Shown in pieces: positions 17,385 through 26,262 of a stretch of 64,000 nt of DNA (its first letter is position 1; each line of letters begins with the position of its first letter). The stretch spans positions 29,475 to 93,474 of the forward strand of contig NZ_JAPCWC010000015.1 in the NCBI RefSeq assembly GCF_026420865.1, given 5' to 3'. Below the pieces are notes generated by a model. That model did not search any database, had not been told where the DNA came from, and saw only the letters and a list, made by a program, of their open reading frames with translations. Source of the DNA: Novosphingobium clariflavum. GTDB taxonomy: Bacteria; Pseudomonadota; Alphaproteobacteria; Sphingomonadales; Sphingomonadaceae. Both the position numbers and the translations under genes were made by a program.

Positions 17385-18709
17385 TGGAACTACGCCGGTT
17401 CCGCCTGTTCCGGCGTTTTGGCCTCATCGAGCGGCTGATCGCGGTGCTGCTGCTGGTCATCCTCATCGATTTCATTGCCAATACGGTGCTGTTCGAGCGG
17501 GCCAGCTCGTTCGAACTGCGCCGCGACGATGCCGAGCGCATTGCCGAAAACCTGGTGCTGGCCAGCCGCGCGATCGAGCGTGCGTCGCTGGCCGACCGCC
17601 CCGGCGTGACCGGGGCCCTTTCCACCAAACGTTTCGTGCTCGAATGGTCGCCCCCCTCGCAGCGCCATCGCGGCTCGATCGGGCTGTCCAACTTGCGCGC
17701 GCAAGTGGTCGAGATCCAGCCGGAACTCGCCCATGCCGACCTCGAACTCCATCTCGAAACCATTCCCGGACGCGGCAACATCGGCGGCTCCTTGCGCCTG
17801 CCGGACAATTCGCTGCTGTCGTTCCGCACCCATGCCCGCGCCGCCTGGAGCCTGACCGCCGGGCGCGTGGCCAGCCTGCTGGTGCCGGCGCTGCTGCTGG
17901 TCTCGCTGGCCTGGCTGCTGCTGCGCGCCGCGCTCGACCCGCTGCGCTCGCTGGTGCGCGCCACCCGCAATCTCGGCGCCGGGCCGCCCAAGCCGCTGCC
18001 CGAGCACGGGCCTGAGGAGATGCGCGAACTGATCCGCGCGATGAACGAGATGCAGGAGCGCATCCACCAGTCGCTGCAGGACCGCACCCACACGATGCTG
18101 GCGATCGGCCACGACCTCAAGACCCCGCTCGCCCGCATGCGGCTGCGCCTCGACGACGGCGAGGTCGATCCAGAAGTGCGCGAGGGGCTCGACCACGACA
18201 TCGAGGAGATGCGGATGCTGCTCGATTCGATCCAGGCCTATGTCGATACCGGCGGCGCCAATATCCCGGCCGAACGCATCGACCTTGCGGTCATGGCCGA
18301 AACGCTGGTCGACACGGCGGCGGATCGCGGCGCGAATGCGACCTATTCAGGCCTTTCCAGCCTCGAGATCATGGCCCGCCCGGTCTCGATCCGGCGGGCG
18401 CTGTCGAACCTCATCGAGAATGCCCTGCACTATGGCGGCAACGTGCGCGTCTCGCTGCGGCGCGACGGCGGCGCCGCGGAAATCACCGTGGACGACGACG
18501 GCCCCGGCATTCCCGAGGACCGCATCACCGACGCGCTCCAGCCCTTCGTCCGCCTCGACAGTTCGCGCGCGCGGGATACGGCGGGCATGGGCCTCGGCCT
18601 GCCGATCGTGCGCAAGGCGGTGCGCCTCGAAGGCGGCACCCTCGACTTGCGCAACCGCGCCGAAGGCGGATTGCGGGCAACGATCCGGCTGCCGCTGGAG
18701 CGGGCCTGA
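17384..18709 (+). CDS. sensor histidine kinase
   Basis: 441 residues. Two membrane segments (about 15-37 and 160-180) enclose a periplasmic domain of about 120 residues. Then come HAMP (about 181-235), a dimerisation helix with His243 in AIGHDLKTPLAR, and an ATPase domain with N-box NLIENALHYG, DDDGPGIP and GMGLGLPIV. EnvZ-like architecture. Coupled by a 1-base overlap to the response regulator. The signal sensed cannot be inferred. Confidence 0.94.
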   Translation: MELRRFRLFRRFGLIERLIAVLLLVILIDFIANTVLFERASSFELRRDDAERIAENLVLASRAIERASLADRPGVTGALSTKRFVLEWSPPSQRHRGSIGLSNLRAQVVEIQPELAHADLELHLETIPGRGNIGGSLRLPDNSLLSFRTHARAAWSLTAGRVASLLVPALLLVSLAWLLLRAALDPLRSLVRATRNLGAGPPKPLPEHGPEEMRELIRAMNEMQERIHQSLQDRTHTMLAIGHDLKTPLARMRLRLDDGEVDPEVREGLDHDIEEMRMLLDSIQAYVDTGGANIPAERIDLAVMAETLVDTAADRGANATYSGLSSLEIMARPVSIRRALSNLIENALHYGGNVRVSLRRDGGAAEITVDDDGPGIPEDRITDALQPFVRLDSSRARDTAGMGLGLPIVRKAVRLEGGTLDLRNRAEGGLRATIRLPLERA

Positions 18710-18740
18710 AGTTCGGGGCAGATTTCGGGTAAGGTGAGGC

Positions 18741-19259
18741 TCAATCTCGCACGGGTGCAATTGGTCCTGACGTAAAGGACCGGCGCCAGCCTGCTCCAGC
18801 AACAATGCGCCCGTTCTCGAACGTGAACTTCACCGGGAAGACATAGTCCTGCCCGCTGTCGACAAATTCGATTGTCAGCTCCTGCTTCGCACAGCGGTCT
18901 CCGACAGGCGTTGGAATGTAATCCCAATTGAGGAAACGAAACGTATCGGCTCGCATTTCCCGCGCCATCTTGCGAATCGCTGCCACGCCCTCGCCAAGCG
19001 GGCGGCCCACATCGCCGCCGCCCAGAGAAAACTCCGCATGGTCACCGAGCAGGCGCCGTAACTTCGCATCGGACGCCTTGCTTTCTGACCCTCCGGCAAG
19101 ATTGATGGCCTCGACGGCCTTTTCGCCGAAGGCGTGCAGGAGATCGCCAAGGTATCTGGCCGGTGGCGCCTCACAATCCGGCGTGGAGGCATCGCGGGCC
19201 AGCGAGGGCGCAGGCATTGTGCAAGCCAGCAACATTACGGAAAACGAGAGCCTGTTCAT
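18741..19259 (-). CDS. secreted protein, possible NTF2-like fold
   Basis: 172 residues from ATG 19259 (MNRLSFSVMLLACTMPAPSLA, signal peptide). The mature part opens with an alpha-helical segment (LGDLLHAFGEKAVEAI) and closes with beta strands (QELTIEFVDSGQDYVFPVKF; FENGRIVAGAGWRRSF), suggesting an NTF2/SnoaL-like cone fold. This is only a pattern impression. A longer open frame extends upstream to 20249, but that part is antisense to the carbonic anhydrase gene and is rejected. Confidence 0.65.
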   Translation of the reverse strand: MNRLSFSVMLLACTMPAPSLARDASTPDCEAPPARYLGDLLHAFGEKAVEAINLAGGSESKASDAKLRRLLGDHAEFSLGGGDVGRPLGEGVAAIRKMAREMRADTFRFLNWDYIPTPVGDRCAKQELTIEFVDSGQDYVFPVKFTFENGRIVAGAGWRRSFTSGPIAPVRD

Positions 19260-19550
19260 TCGCTTACAATGATCGGTGCCCCCTTCAGGCGCAATAGCAG
19301 TGCCTTTCCGAAAGCCCGGCCAACGGGGGATGTCATGGCCGGCATGCCCCCAGCTATCTCCGCATCGCATGCGTCGTCCTGCCGCCCCGCACTTGCGGCA
19401 GACACACTCCCGCTGCGGCGCAGCAACATTTCCTGACAAACGCGCACGATGGCCGAAAACGAGCGCCCATACCTTTCCATCAAGCCCCGCGCCGCTCTCC
19501 CATCCCCCTTCAGGCGAGCGCGGGGCACCCTGTTTGGAAAGGTGACGAGA

Positions 19551-20240
19551 GTGAACGAACTGATTGGACGCGTCTTCCACTTCGAGAAGACCATCTTCCC
19601 CGCCAGCAGCGAACTGTTCGGCAAGCTGTCGACCGAAGGCCAGGAGCCCAAGGCGCTGATGATCTCCTGCGCCGATTCGCGAATCGTGCCCGAGCAGATC
19701 ATGCAGGCCCAGCCCGGCGACCTCTTCGTCTGCCGCAACGCCGGCAACATCGTGCCCCCCTATTCGACGCAGAACGGCGGCGTGACTTCGACCGTGGAAT
19801 ATGCCGTCGCCGCCCTCGGCGTGCGCGACATCATCGTCTGCGGCCACTCGGACTGCGGCGCGATGAAGGCGCTCAGCAACCCGGTCGGCCTCGAGGCGAT
19901 GCCGAACGTCGCCGCCTGGCTGAAGCACGGTGCCGCTGCCGAGCACATCGTCTCCTCGTGCCACAGCGATCTCGACGGCAAGGAGCGCGTGCGCGCCATC
20001 AGCCTCGAGAACATCATCGCCCAGATCGCCCACTTGCGCACCCACCCCTCGGTCGCCGCCGCCATCGCCCGCGGCGAAATGACCCTGCACGGCTGGTTCG
20101 TGGACATCCACGCAGGCCAGGTGCTCGGCCTCGACGGCGACACCGGCCAGTTCGTGCCGCTGCGTGAAGACAGCGCCCTGCCGGTCGCTCTCGCCGCCAA
20201 GACCCGCTTCGCGACCGAATACGCCGAGGCCGCAGAGTGA
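19551..20240 (+). CDS. beta-carbonic anhydrase
   Basis: 229 residues from GTG 19551, preceded by GGAAAGG. Zinc ligands Cys40, His99 and Cys102 with the Asp42-Arg44 dyad (ISCADSR; VCGHSDCGAMK). It interconverts CO2 and bicarbonate in the cytoplasm. The stop overlaps the GTG start of a SulP transporter by 4 bases, which suggests coupled bicarbonate uptake and hydration. An upstream in-frame ATG at 19449 gives a non-homologous extension and is not used. Confidence 0.95.
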   Translation: MNELIGRVFHFEKTIFPASSELFGKLSTEGQEPKALMISCADSRIVPEQIMQAQPGDLFVCRNAGNIVPPYSTQNGGVTSTVEYAVAALGVRDIIVCGHSDCGAMKALSNPVGLEAMPNVAAWLKHGAAAEHIVSSCHSDLDGKERVRAISLENIIAQIAHLRTHPSVAAAIARGEMTLHGWFVDIHAGQVLGLDGDTGQFVPLREDSALPVALAAKTRFATEYAEAAE

Positions 20241-21766
20241 ACTCGGCAACTACCGAAAGAAGTGGGCTTTTTGCCCACTTCGGCCGGGACTTCACCGCGT
20301 CGATCGTGGTGTTCCTGGTCGCGATGCCGCTCTGCATGGGCATCGCCATCGCCTCTGGCGTGCCGCCTGAAAAGGGCCTCGTCACCGGCATCATCGGCGG
20401 TCTGGTCGTCGGCCTGCTGGCCGGCTCCCCGCTTCAGGTCAGCGGCCCTGCCGCTGGCCTTGCCGTCATTGTCTTCGAGTTCGTGCGCGAGCATGGCCTC
20501 GAAGCGCTCGGCCCCGTGCTGCTGCTGGCCGGCGTGCTGCAGATCGTTGCCGGCGCCCTGCGCCTCGGCGGCCTGTTCCGCGCGATCAGCCCGGCGGTGG
20601 TCCACGGCATGCTCGCCGGTATCGGCGCGCTGATCGTGATCGGCCAGTTCCACATCCTCTTCGACCAGAAGCCGATGTCGAGCGGGCTGGAGAACATGGC
20701 GATGATGCCCGCGCGCATCCTCGGCCTCGATCCCACCAACATCGCCTCCACCGAACTCGCCCTGATGCTCGGCCTGCTGACCATCGGCGTGATGATCGGC
20801 TGGGAAAAGCTGCGCCCGAAGAACCTCGGCCTCGTGCCCGGCGCGCTGCTGGGCGTGATGGCGGCAACGCTGGTCGCCTGGGGCTTCGGCCTCGACGTCG
20901 CCCGCATCGCCGTGCCCGAATCGATCGGCGCCGCCTTCGCGCTGCCGACCTCCACCGCCTGGTTCGCCCCGCTCGCGCAGCCTGCGCTGCTTGTCGCCGC
21001 GCTTGCCATAGCCTTCATCGCCAGCGCCGAAACGCTGCTCTCGGCCGCCGCGGTCGACCGCATGCATGACGGCGTGCGCACGCACTACGACAAGGAACTG
21101 CGCGCGCAGGGCATCGGCAACCTGCTCTGCGGCATCTTCGGCGCCCTTCCGATGACCGGCGTGATCGTGCGCAGCTCGGCCAACGTCCAGGCCGGTGCCA
21201 AGACCCGTCTCTCGACGATCCTGCACGGCGTCTGGATCCTCGGCTTCATCGCCCTGCTGCCCTGGCTGCTGCGCGAAGTGCCGATGGCGGCGCTGGGCGG
21301 CGTGCTGGTGGTGACCGGCTGGAAGCTCGTGAACCTCAGCCACGTGCGTCACCTGTTCCATGCCTACGGCGCCTTCCCCGCCGTGATCTGGGCGGCGACT
21401 TTCGTGCTGGTGGTGACGACCGACCTCCTGACCGGCGTGCTGGCAGGCCTCGCGCTGACGCTGGTGGAACTGCTGCCCCATGCCAGGAACCTGCGCCTCA
21501 AGGTGCAGGAGCATGACAATGACGAGCACACCCGCCTCGAACTGGGCGGCGGCGCGACGTTCCTGGGCCTTACCCGCCTCAACGCGGTGCTGGAAAAGCA
21601 GCCCCACCACAAGCCGGTCCATCTCGACCTCGGCAAGGTGAAGGTGATGGATCACACCACTGCGGAAACCATCCGCGAATGGCTCGGTCGCCGCCGCCAG
21701 AGCGGCCAGACCGATACCGTGACCGGCCCGGAGGCGATCCTGCGGCCGCTGCCGCTGGCAGCCTGA
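20237..21766 (+). CDS. SulP family anion transporter (likely bicarbonate)
   Basis: 509 residues. About 11-12 membrane segments with the SulP hallmarks LVAMPLCMGIAIASGVPPEKG, GPAAGLAV and MTGVIVRSSANVQAGAKTR, then a C-terminal STAS-like domain (about 430-495; LDLGKVKVMDHTTAETI). SulP proteins carry sulfate, bicarbonate or related anions. Coupling to carbonic anhydrase favours bicarbonate, but this is inference. A strong terminator follows. Confidence 0.93.
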   Translation: MNSATTERSGLFAHFGRDFTASIVVFLVAMPLCMGIAIASGVPPEKGLVTGIIGGLVVGLLAGSPLQVSGPAAGLAVIVFEFVREHGLEALGPVLLLAGVLQIVAGALRLGGLFRAISPAVVHGMLAGIGALIVIGQFHILFDQKPMSSGLENMAMMPARILGLDPTNIASTELALMLGLLTIGVMIGWEKLRPKNLGLVPGALLGVMAATLVAWGFGLDVARIAVPESIGAAFALPTSTAWFAPLAQPALLVAALAIAFIASAETLLSAAAVDRMHDGVRTHYDKELRAQGIGNLLCGIFGALPMTGVIVRSSANVQAGAKTRLSTILHGVWILGFIALLPWLLREVPMAALGGVLVVTGWKLVNLSHVRHLFHAYGAFPAVIWAATFVLVVTTDLLTGVLAGLALTLVELLPHARNLRLKVQEHDNDEHTRLELGGGATFLGLTRLNAVLEKQPHHKPVHLDLGKVKVMDHTTAETIREWLGRRRQSGQTDTVTGPEAILRPLPLAA

Positions 21767-21823
21767 TGGCCTGACCATCTGACCAGTCAGACGGGCGGAC
21801 ACCCTCACGTTCGCCTTCCCCCT

Positions 21824-21863
21824 GCCGGGCGGCCCTCCCCATTCAGGCCGCCCGGCTTTTCTT
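21824..21863 (+). terminator. intrinsic terminator after the SulP gene
   Basis: GCCGGGCGGCC, an 11-base loop, GGCCGCCCGGC, then TTTTCTTT. Perfect 11-bp GC-rich stem 57 bases after the stop codon. Confidence 0.9.
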
Positions 21864-22062
21864 TGTCGAACGCCCCCGCATGCGACGCCTGATCGCCCCT
21901 GCGGAGGCCGGAAACACTTTGTCACACCCCGGCAAGCAAACGGACAAGCCTGACCCGTAAGCAGGAAGTTCCGGCAGAAACGGGCCCGCCACGCATGCAG
22001 GGCACGACTGCCGGACGCAGGAAGGAACGCGCAACAAATCGAAACATGAGGGCGTTCCGATT

Positions 22063-22905
22063 ATGAATTTCCGTCTTGCCACCGGCCTCCTGGGCCTTGC
22101 TACCGCCATGCTTGCAACGCCTGCGATGGCGCAGGAAGAAGCACCGGGGCCGATCACCGTCTCGGGCAGCGTGGGGCTCACCACCGACTACCGTTTCCGC
22201 GGCGTCTCGCAGACCGACAAGGAAATGGCCGTGCAAGGCGGCGTGACCGTCACCCATGAAAGCGGCCTCTACGTCGCCACCTGGGCCTCCAACCTTTCCG
22301 GCTGGGGCACCTTTGGCGGCTCGAACATGGAACTCGACCTTGTCGGCGGCTACTCGACCGAGATCAGCAGCGGCCTCAAGCTCGACGTCGGCCTGACCTG
22401 GTACATGTATCCGGGCGGCGCCAGCGACACCGACTTCGCCGAACCCTACGTCAAGCTTTCGGGCGATCTCGGCCCGGCCAGCGTGCTGGTCGGCGTGGCC
22501 TATGCGCCCAAGCAGCAGGCGCTCGGCAAAGTCTACGCCAGCGGCGCGGACTATCTCGACGGCATCGGCAACCCCGGCGCCAAGACCGACAACTTCTACA
22601 TGTGGAGCGACGCCAGCGCCGGCATCCCCAACACCCCGGTCACCGTGAAGGGCCACATCGGCTATTCGAACGGCAACTCGGGCCTCGGTCCCAACGGCAC
22701 CAGCGTCGCGCCGACCGGCGAATATGTCGACTGGCTGCTCGGCGCCGACCTGGCGCTCGGCCCGGTGACGCTGGGCGTCGCTTATGTCGACACCGACATC
22801 TCGAAGTCGGAATCGGCCTACCTGCAGCCGAACTTCTCCTCGACCAAGAACGGCAAGACGATCGCCGGATCGACAGTGCTGTTCTCGCTCACCGCCGGCT
22901 TCTGA
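22063..22905 (+). CDS. TorF family putative porin
   Basis: 280 residues. Signal peptide (MNFRLATGLLGLATAMLATP, cleavage after AMA at 23), then VSGSVGLTTDYRFRGVSQTDK, the entry motif of the TorF (Gcw_chp) family. Repeated amphipathic strands end with LFSLTAGF, whose terminal Phe is the usual barrel-insertion signal. Outer-membrane channel of unknown substrate. Monocistronic, between a terminator and the phosphoesterase gene. Confidence 0.92.
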   Translation: MNFRLATGLLGLATAMLATPAMAQEEAPGPITVSGSVGLTTDYRFRGVSQTDKEMAVQGGVTVTHESGLYVATWASNLSGWGTFGGSNMELDLVGGYSTEISSGLKLDVGLTWYMYPGGASDTDFAEPYVKLSGDLGPASVLVGVAYAPKQQALGKVYASGADYLDGIGNPGAKTDNFYMWSDASAGIPNTPVTVKGHIGYSNGNSGLGPNGTSVAPTGEYVDWLLGADLALGPVTLGVAYVDTDISKSESAYLQPNFSSTKNGKTIAGSTVLFSLTAGF

Positions 22906-23080
22906 TCGATCACGCGCACGGCAGCGACATTGGCCCTCCGGCCCTGTCGCTGCCGGCCACGTTGCTGCGGGCTCATCTGACAGCCGCCATCTTGCAGCCG
23001 AGCGGCGCGCTTCAGGAAACGTCGCTTTCCGACTGGTCCGCCGTTTCCCCCGGGGCGCAAAGCGGCTTAGTATCGCGGCC

Positions 23081-23908
23081 ATGCGCCGCTTGTTCCGGCC
23101 CTCGCCTCCCGCCAGGGATCGCCGCCCGGATCCACCGGGCCCGAGCCATGCACCCCCTCGCCGGCCGCTCCCGGCCGATCCTTTCGAGGACCGCCGCGTC
23201 CCGTCCGGCAAGCGCATCTACGCCATCGGCGACATCCACGGCTGCGCCGATCCGTTCGAGCGCCTGATCGACATGATCGCCCGCGATGCGCGCGGCCTTT
23301 CCTGCCGCGAGACCGCAATCGTGCTGCTGGGAGACTTCGTCGACCGCGGCCCCGACAGCGCCCGCGTGCTCGACCTCGTGAAGCTCCTGCAGGACAGCGC
23401 GCTGGAAGTCCACGCGATCATGGGCAACCACGAGGAAGTCCTGCTCACACTGCTCGACCACCCGACCGAAGAGGTTGCCCGGTTCTTTGCCCGCATCGGC
23501 GGGCGCGAGACATTGGCCAGCTACGGCGTGGCGCTTCCCGGCTCCGGGGACGAAACCCACGCCATCATCGACGCGGTTGGCGCCATTCCCGCGGACCACC
23601 GTGCACTGCTGCGCGGGCTATGCGCCTGTGCCGAGTTCGGCGACGTGTTTTTCACCCATGCCGGCATCGACCCGGCGCTGGCGCTCGGCCAACAGGACGC
23701 CGCCACCATGCGCTGGATTCGCGAACCCTTCATCGGCTCGCAGCAACGCTTCGAGAAGCTGGTCGTGCACGGGCACACGATCACGCCGGGAATCGACCTG
23801 GCGCCGGGACGGGTCGGCATCGACACCGGCGCGTTCCGGACCGGCGTGCTCACCGCGCTGGTGCTGGAGGACGAGCGCCACTGGAGCCTCCAGACCGGCA
23901 TTGCGTAA
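23081..23908 (+). CDS. calcineurin-like metallophosphoesterase
   Basis: 275 residues from ATG 23081. Metal-binding motifs in order: GDIHG (about 50-54), GDFVDRGPDS (about 84-93), GNHE (about 112-115), THAG and VHGHT. This is the PPP-type serine/threonine phosphatase fold, similar to lambda phosphatase and bacterial PrpA-like enzymes. The first 40 residues are Arg/Pro-rich and may be cytoplasmic linker or partly untranslated. Substrate unknown. Confidence 0.9.
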   Translation: MRRLFRPSPPARDRRPDPPGPSHAPPRRPLPADPFEDRRVPSGKRIYAIGDIHGCADPFERLIDMIARDARGLSCRETAIVLLGDFVDRGPDSARVLDLVKLLQDSALEVHAIMGNHEEVLLTLLDHPTEEVARFFARIGGRETLASYGVALPGSGDETHAIIDAVGAIPADHRALLRGLCACAEFGDVFFTHAGIDPALALGQQDAATMRWIREPFIGSQQRFEKLVVHGHTITPGIDLAPGRVGIDTGAFRTGVLTALVLEDERHWSLQTGIA

Positions 23909-23911
23909 CGC

Positions 23912-24226
23912 TCAGCGACCTCCCCCTGCCCGCCGCGCCCGCCGCAGGACACTGCGCAGCGCCAGCACCGGATAGGCCCCGAAGGCACAGCCAATGCAGC
24001 CGTAGAGGGTGAAGAAGCCGAAGTCGGCAAGCAGCTTCGCAGCGCCCAGTTCGCCGATGCCCCGCCAGTCGATCAGGAGCACAAGATCGGCCATGACCGC
24101 CAGAACCACGGCGACGCCGATCAGTTTGCGCGGCGAGGTCCCCCGCACCGCGACAAAGACCAGCGCGCTGCCAAATCCCACGCAGAGCGACAGGAAGGCG
24201 GCCAGGATATAGGTGAAGTCCATCAA
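23912..24226 (-). CDS. hypothetical three-helix membrane protein
   Basis: 104 residues. Hydrophobic helices at about 5-27, 36-53 and 65-90, the last containing GFFTLYGCIGCAFGAYPVLAL. Arg-rich C-terminus (RSVLRRARRAGG) on the cytoplasmic side. A GAGGAGGAG purine run lies before the start. No family recognised. It ends 3 bases from the convergent phosphoesterase gene. Confidence 0.65.
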   Translation of the reverse strand: MMDFTYILAAFLSLCVGFGSALVFVAVRGTSPRKLIGVAVVLAVMADLVLLIDWRGIGELGAAKLLADFGFFTLYGCIGCAFGAYPVLALRSVLRRARRAGGGR

Positions 24227-24300
24227 GATCTCCTCCTCTTCGCCCTACTGCCGCTGACGTCGCAGATCCACCCGCCTGCCCGAAACAGGCCAAGGCGCGA

Positions 24301-26262
24301 TCAGGCATATTCCTCCAGGATCGCCGGTTTCACCCGGAAATGGAGCGCGCCGGCATGGAGGAAGGCCCGCGCCGTCCAGCGCCGCGAGGCGTCGGTGCCG
24401 GGTATCGTCAGCAGTGCCATCGCCGCCGAGAGGACCAGCTTGGCCCCGGCGGTGGCGACCAGCTTGCGATAGCGGACGGGCTCGAACTCCCGGCACAGCA
24501 GACCATGGACCTGGCCCGAACGATATTTGCGCCGCCGCACCCAGGCCATCGTCGCCCGCTGGGCCGGGACCGTCTCGTAGACGACGGACGCGGGTCGGTA
24601 GACGATGAAGCCGCCAGCCGCCGCCATCTGCCGGAAAAACAGGGTATCCTCGCCGCCGGTGCGGCCCAGTCCCTCCCGGAACCGCAAGTTCGTCCTGCGC
24701 ACGAAATCCACGTCGATCAAGGCGTTGGAGGTATAGGCATTTTCCGGAGGACCGGAGATTCGGTTGGAATGAAAATCGCAGCGCGCCGCCCAGCCCGGCA
24801 GTTCGGCGGGATAGACCGCCCGGCTCTGTCCAATCACCGCGTGATGCCCCTCATGCCCGGCCAGCAACATGGCCAGCCAGGCAGGATCGGCCACCTCGTC
24901 ATCGTCGATGAAGGCCGCCCAGCGCGTTGTCACGGCATCGAGGGCGGCATTGCGGGCAATCGAGATGTTGCGCGCCGGGGCATGGACATAGGCAAGCGGC
25001 AAGCCGTACCCTGCAGCGAACCGCGCGATACCAGCGCGCAGATCGTCCCTATCGTCGTTGTCGACCACCACGACATTCACCGCGCGCCCTTCCAGAGCGG
25101 ACAGGCCCAGGAACGACGTCAGCGTCTCGAACAGCGAGTCCCGGCGGAACGTGCAGACACAGATCGTTACCGCTTCAAGGCCGCTGCCCTTTGCCTGCCC
25201 ATCGGGATCGACGACCAGCGGCGCCGGCGGGGCGGGCAAGCGATCCGGCCTTGCCCGCAGCCGCAGCCATTCCGCCACAAAGCCGAACCCCCAGCCTGCA
25301 TGCATCACCAGCGCCGCGCCGCCTGCCCCCATCGCGCAAGGTACCCGCGACCGCAGCCCCAGTGCCGCGCCTGCAGCGAGGGTCGCCCCGATCCACACCA
25401 TCGCTGGCAATACCAGCGCCAGTGCCAAAGGATGCAGCGCCGCCAGCACAAGTCCGAAGGGTGCCAGCAGGATCGCCGGCACGACCCCCAGCGGCAGGAT
25501 CTGGCGCAGCTTCATCCGGTCAGGATGGCGTGCCAGATTGCGCGCCCGCCCCCGCCCGTAATTGCGATACTGGCGTAGCAGGGGCCGCAGCGAAGCGCGC
25601 GGATAATACGTGATCGCCGCCGAGGGCTCCAGCCAGATGCGCGCGCCCCGATCGCGCAGGCGGCGATCGAGTTCGGCATCCTCGTTGTGCGAAAAGGCCT
25701 CGTCGTAACCGCCCGCGGCGAGGAAGCGCATGAGATCGAACAGGGCATGGTGGCCGTGATCGACCCAGCGCCCTTTGCCAAGGTGGCGATGCGGCGATCC
25801 CCCGGTACCCAGCACCGAGTTCTGCGCCGCCGCCGCCGCGACCTGGAAACATCCGCTCCCGCGCGACACCATCGGTACGCTGACCGCATCCGCCCCTTTC
25901 GCCGCCGCCGCCGTCTTGAGACGGTCGACATAGCCCGAGGGATAGTCGCAATGCGCATCGACCCGCACCAGCCAGCGCCGCCCGGCGCCAAAGCGCCGCG
26001 CCGCCAGATTGACCCCGACGCTCTGTATCCGCTGCGGATTGTCGAGCAGATGCAGGTTGGCGTGGCGGCCCGCGCGTTCCGCCACGATGGCGCGGCTGGC
26101 ATCGGTGCTGCCGCCATCGACCACCACGACCAGCGCCCCGCGCGCATCGCGCAGCAAGGCGTCGAGCAGGCCGGGCAGATGCTCCTGCTCGTTCAGGCAT
26201 GGCACCACGACCAGCACATCGGCATGCGCATCGTCGAAGAGGAAGGAAGCCGGCTCAGTCAT
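24301..26262 (-). CDS. fused double glycosyltransferase, ExoA-like plus ExoM-like
   Basis: 653 residues, about twice one GT2 enzyme. The N-terminal half (about 14-330) resembles succinoglycan ExoA: VLVVVPCLNEQEHLPGLL, VRVDAHCDYP (DxD-like, 102-108), SHNEDAELDRRLR (192-204), then membrane helices at about 255-335. The C-terminal half (about 364-653) resembles ExoM: TICVCTFRRDSLFETL (366-381), NISIARNAALDA and AFIDDDEVADP (450-460). In rhizobia these are separate genes that add the first glucose and a later side-chain glucose. A single chain doing both is inferred here. Translation may be coupled to the upstream ExoL-like gene, with an 8-base overlap. Confidence 0.87.
   Translation of the reverse strand: MTEPASFLFDDAHADVLVVVPCLNEQEHLPGLLDALLRDARGALVVVVDGGSTDASRAIVAERAGRHANLHLLDNPQRIQSVGVNLAARRFGAGRRWLVRVDAHCDYPSGYVDRLKTAAAAKGADAVSVPMVSRGSGCFQVAAAAAQNSVLGTGGSPHRHLGKGRWVDHGHHALFDLMRFLAAGGYDEAFSHNEDAELDRRLRDRGARIWLEPSAAITYYPRASLRPLLRQYRNYGRGRARNLARHPDRMKLRQILPLGVVPAILLAPFGLVLAALHPLALALVLPAMVWIGATLAAGAALGLRSRVPCAMGAGGAALVMHAGWGFGFVAEWLRLRARPDRLPAPPAPLVVDPDGQAKGSGLEAVTICVCTFRRDSLFETLTSFLGLSALEGRAVNVVVVDNDDRDDLRAGIARFAAGYGLPLAYVHAPARNISIARNAALDAVTTRWAAFIDDDEVADPAWLAMLLAGHEGHHAVIGQSRAVYPAELPGWAARCDFHSNRISGPPENAYTSNALIDVDFVRRTNLRFREGLGRTGGEDTLFFRQMAAAGGFIVYRPASVVYETVPAQRATMAWVRRRKYRSGQVHGLLCREFEPVRYRKLVATAGAKLVLSAAMALLTIPGTDASRRWTARAFLHAGALHFRVKPAILEEYA

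Noticed and set aside
19760..21925. 721-codon minus-strand open frame
   Set aside because: Entirely antisense to the carbonic anhydrase and SulP genes, His/Gln/Arg-rich, a typical high-GC mirror frame.
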